This document shows positions 26,469-27,757 of a stretch of 27,757 bases of DNA, one piece after another (positions within the stretch are counted from its first letter, which is position 1; every line of letters begins with the position of its first letter). The translations under genes were made by a program, and so were the position numbers. The stretch covers positions 1-27,757 of IMG/VR virus record IMGVR_UViG_3300023054_000020, one strand, 5' to 3'. The stretch is from a virus. Under the pieces are notes generated by a model. The model was not told the DNA's origin. It ran no database searches and saw nothing but the letters and a program-made list of their open reading frames with translations.

Positions 26469-27757
26469 ATGGCATCATTTCTTCAAAGGGCAAAATCTGT
26501 ATTTAAAAATCTTCAAAATACAAATATAAATTATAACAAAGCGCTCTATAATTTTTTAGGAAATTCTATTATTTGGAACCAAGAAAATGACGACACTTAC
26601 ATAAAAGAAGGCTATCAAACAAACGCAACCGTTTATTCTATAATAAATAAAATATCAAACGCCGCTTGCACAATTCCTTTACAAGTTTATAAGATTTCCG
26701 ACAAAGGAGCCGCCAAGACTTATAAATCAATGACATCGGGTACATTAGATGCCGGTGCAATGTTAAAAGCAAACATACTTAAAAAAAGGGCTTTTACCGA
26801 GGCTTTAGAACACCCATTGCAGAAGCTATTAGATAGGCCCAATCCTTCACAATCTTATACCGCATGGCTAACAGAAGTAATTTCTTTTGGAAGGCTTACC
26901 GGAAACAGATATATATACGGCGTGGGGCCAGATACCGGAGCCAATGCAAATAAATTTACTGAATTATATGTATTACCATCGCAAAACATGGAAATTGTAA
27001 GCGGTGGAATGATGCAGCCAATCCAAGGGTATAAACTTATTTACAACGGAACTTTTGAAGCGTCGGCAGACACTATTTGCCATATTAAAGACTTTAATCC
27101 AGACTATGACGGTACGGGAACTCATTTATACGGACAAAGCCCTCTTAGGGCCGGTCTAAGGTCATTGACGGCAAATAACGAGGCTTTAACAACCGGAGTT
27201 AAATATTTACAGAACCAGATGGGAAGGGGCTTATTATCTTCTGAAGATGGTTCAGTAAACGAAGTGCAAGCACAAGCGCTAAAAGATAAATTTAAAAGCC
27301 AACACCAAGGCAGCAAAAATGCGGGTGATATTATTATTACGCCTGCAAAGCTATCATGGATCAATTTCGGATTGCCGGCTAGTGATTTAGCTTTGATAGA
27401 GCAATACAATGGAACGATAAAGGACTTATGTAACATTTACGGCGTTCCGGTTCAACTATTAAACAATACCGATAGTAGTACCTACAATAACATGAAAGAG
27501 GCCAAAAAGGCTTTATATCAAAACGCCGTTATTCCTGAACTCATTAAAATACGCGACGAGTTAAACAGATGGCTTACGCCTAAATACGGTAACGATATAT
27601 TTATTGATTTTGATTTTACCAGCGTTCCTGAATTGCAGGAAGATATGGATAAAATGGTTATCCAATTAGCAAACGCTTGGTGGGTTACGCCAAACGAAAA
27701 AAGGGAAGCTATGTATTTCGGCAAAGACGAAAACCCGTTGTTAGACGATTATTTTAT
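26469..27757 (+). CDS. Portal protein, N-terminal part (runs off window end)
   Basis: 429 codons are present, then the window ends. HK97-family portal patterns are clear: NATVYSIINKISNAACTIPL near residues 52-71, HPLQKLLDRPNPSQSYTAWL, the ISFGRLTGNRYIYG strand, PSQNMEIV, ICHIKDFNPDYDG, YGQSPLRAGLRSLTANNEAL, YNGTIKDLCNIYGVPVQLLN and the helical NNMKEAKKALYQNAVIPELI. The dodecameric ring is the DNA gate. The missing C-terminus is probably the fragment at 3-89, giving about 460 residues in all. It starts 28 bases after the large terminase. Confidence 0.9.
   Translation, partial: MASFLQRAKSVFKNLQNTNINYNKALYNFLGNSIIWNQENDDTYIKEGYQTNATVYSIINKISNAACTIPLQVYKISDKGAAKTYKSMTSGTLDAGAMLKANILKKRAFTEALEHPLQKLLDRPNPSQSYTAWLTEVISFGRLTGNRYIYGVGPDTGANANKFTELYVLPSQNMEIVSGGMMQPIQGYKLIYNGTFEASADTICHIKDFNPDYDGTGTHLYGQSPLRAGLRSLTANNEALTTGVKYLQNQMGRGLLSSEDGSVNEVQAQALKDKFKSQHQGSKNAGDIIITPAKLSWINFGLPASDLALIEQYNGTIKDLCNIYGVPVQLLNNTDSSTYNNMKEAKKALYQNAVIPELIKIRDELNRWLTPKYGNDIFIDFDFTSVPELQEDMDKMVIQLANAWWVTPNEKREAMYFGKDENPLLDDYF

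Noticed and set aside
1-27757. Direct terminal repeat joining the window ends
   Set aside because: The first and last 20-30 bases share no overlap, so circularity rests only on the split portal gene.

Overview
The window reads as nearly the whole genome of a small tailed phage (siphovirus-like, HK97-type head) that infects a member of the Bacteroidota, most likely a Flavobacterium relative. Reasons: the DNA is strongly AT-rich; promoters match the Bacteroidota -7 box TAnnTTTG; starts lack Shine-Dalgarno sequences and sit behind A-rich leaders; the proteins look like those of flavobacterial phages and prophages. Every supported gene is on the + strand. No integrase, CI-like repressor, DNA polymerase, tRNA or CRISPR array was seen. 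Both ends fall inside a portal gene (C-terminal end at 3-89, N-terminal 429 residues at 26469-27757), so the sequence is probably a circular or circularly permuted genome of about 28 kb opened inside that gene.

Layout. 1-5000: end of portal, prohead protease, major capsid protein, a run of very small membrane and unknown genes, then connector, head closure, HK97 gp10-like and tail completion genes. 4998-8121: an unusual block between the tail completion and major tail genes, with two holin-like membrane proteins, a DUF5675 protein (possible lysin), a protein with unimolecular-spanin architecture, and three tail-fibre-type genes including a LamG protein. The block is bracketed by a gene start and a truncated second copy of it. 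8173-15109: major tail protein, tail assembly chaperone with a -1 frameshift site, tape measure, and a 1250-residue tail-tip protein ending in six cysteine-bracketed repeats. 15254-24632: early/replication region with small HTH proteins, a DUF1071 annealing protein, an SSB-tailed protein, a metallophosphoesterase, a VRR-NUC nuclease, a replication initiator carrying internal iterons, a primase-helicase, several orphan small genes and an orphan ParB-like protein. 24661-27757: small and large terminase and portal, which lead round into the capsid genes at the start of the window.

How the parts work together. Replication probably starts at iterons inside the initiator gene (20351-20410), as in lambda O. 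The initiator is preceded by a structured leader (19991-20077) whose two hairpin loops are exactly complementary over six bases and whose 3' stem is an intrinsic terminator ending just before the start codon. This suggests RNA control of replication and is the most unusual element here. The primase-helicase loads at the origin. The annealing protein, SSB-like protein and nucleases handle recombination. Terminase, portal, protease and capsid build and fill the head. Lysis is probably by holin, DUF5675 enzyme and spanin. All functions are inferred from reading the sequence; no database search was run.
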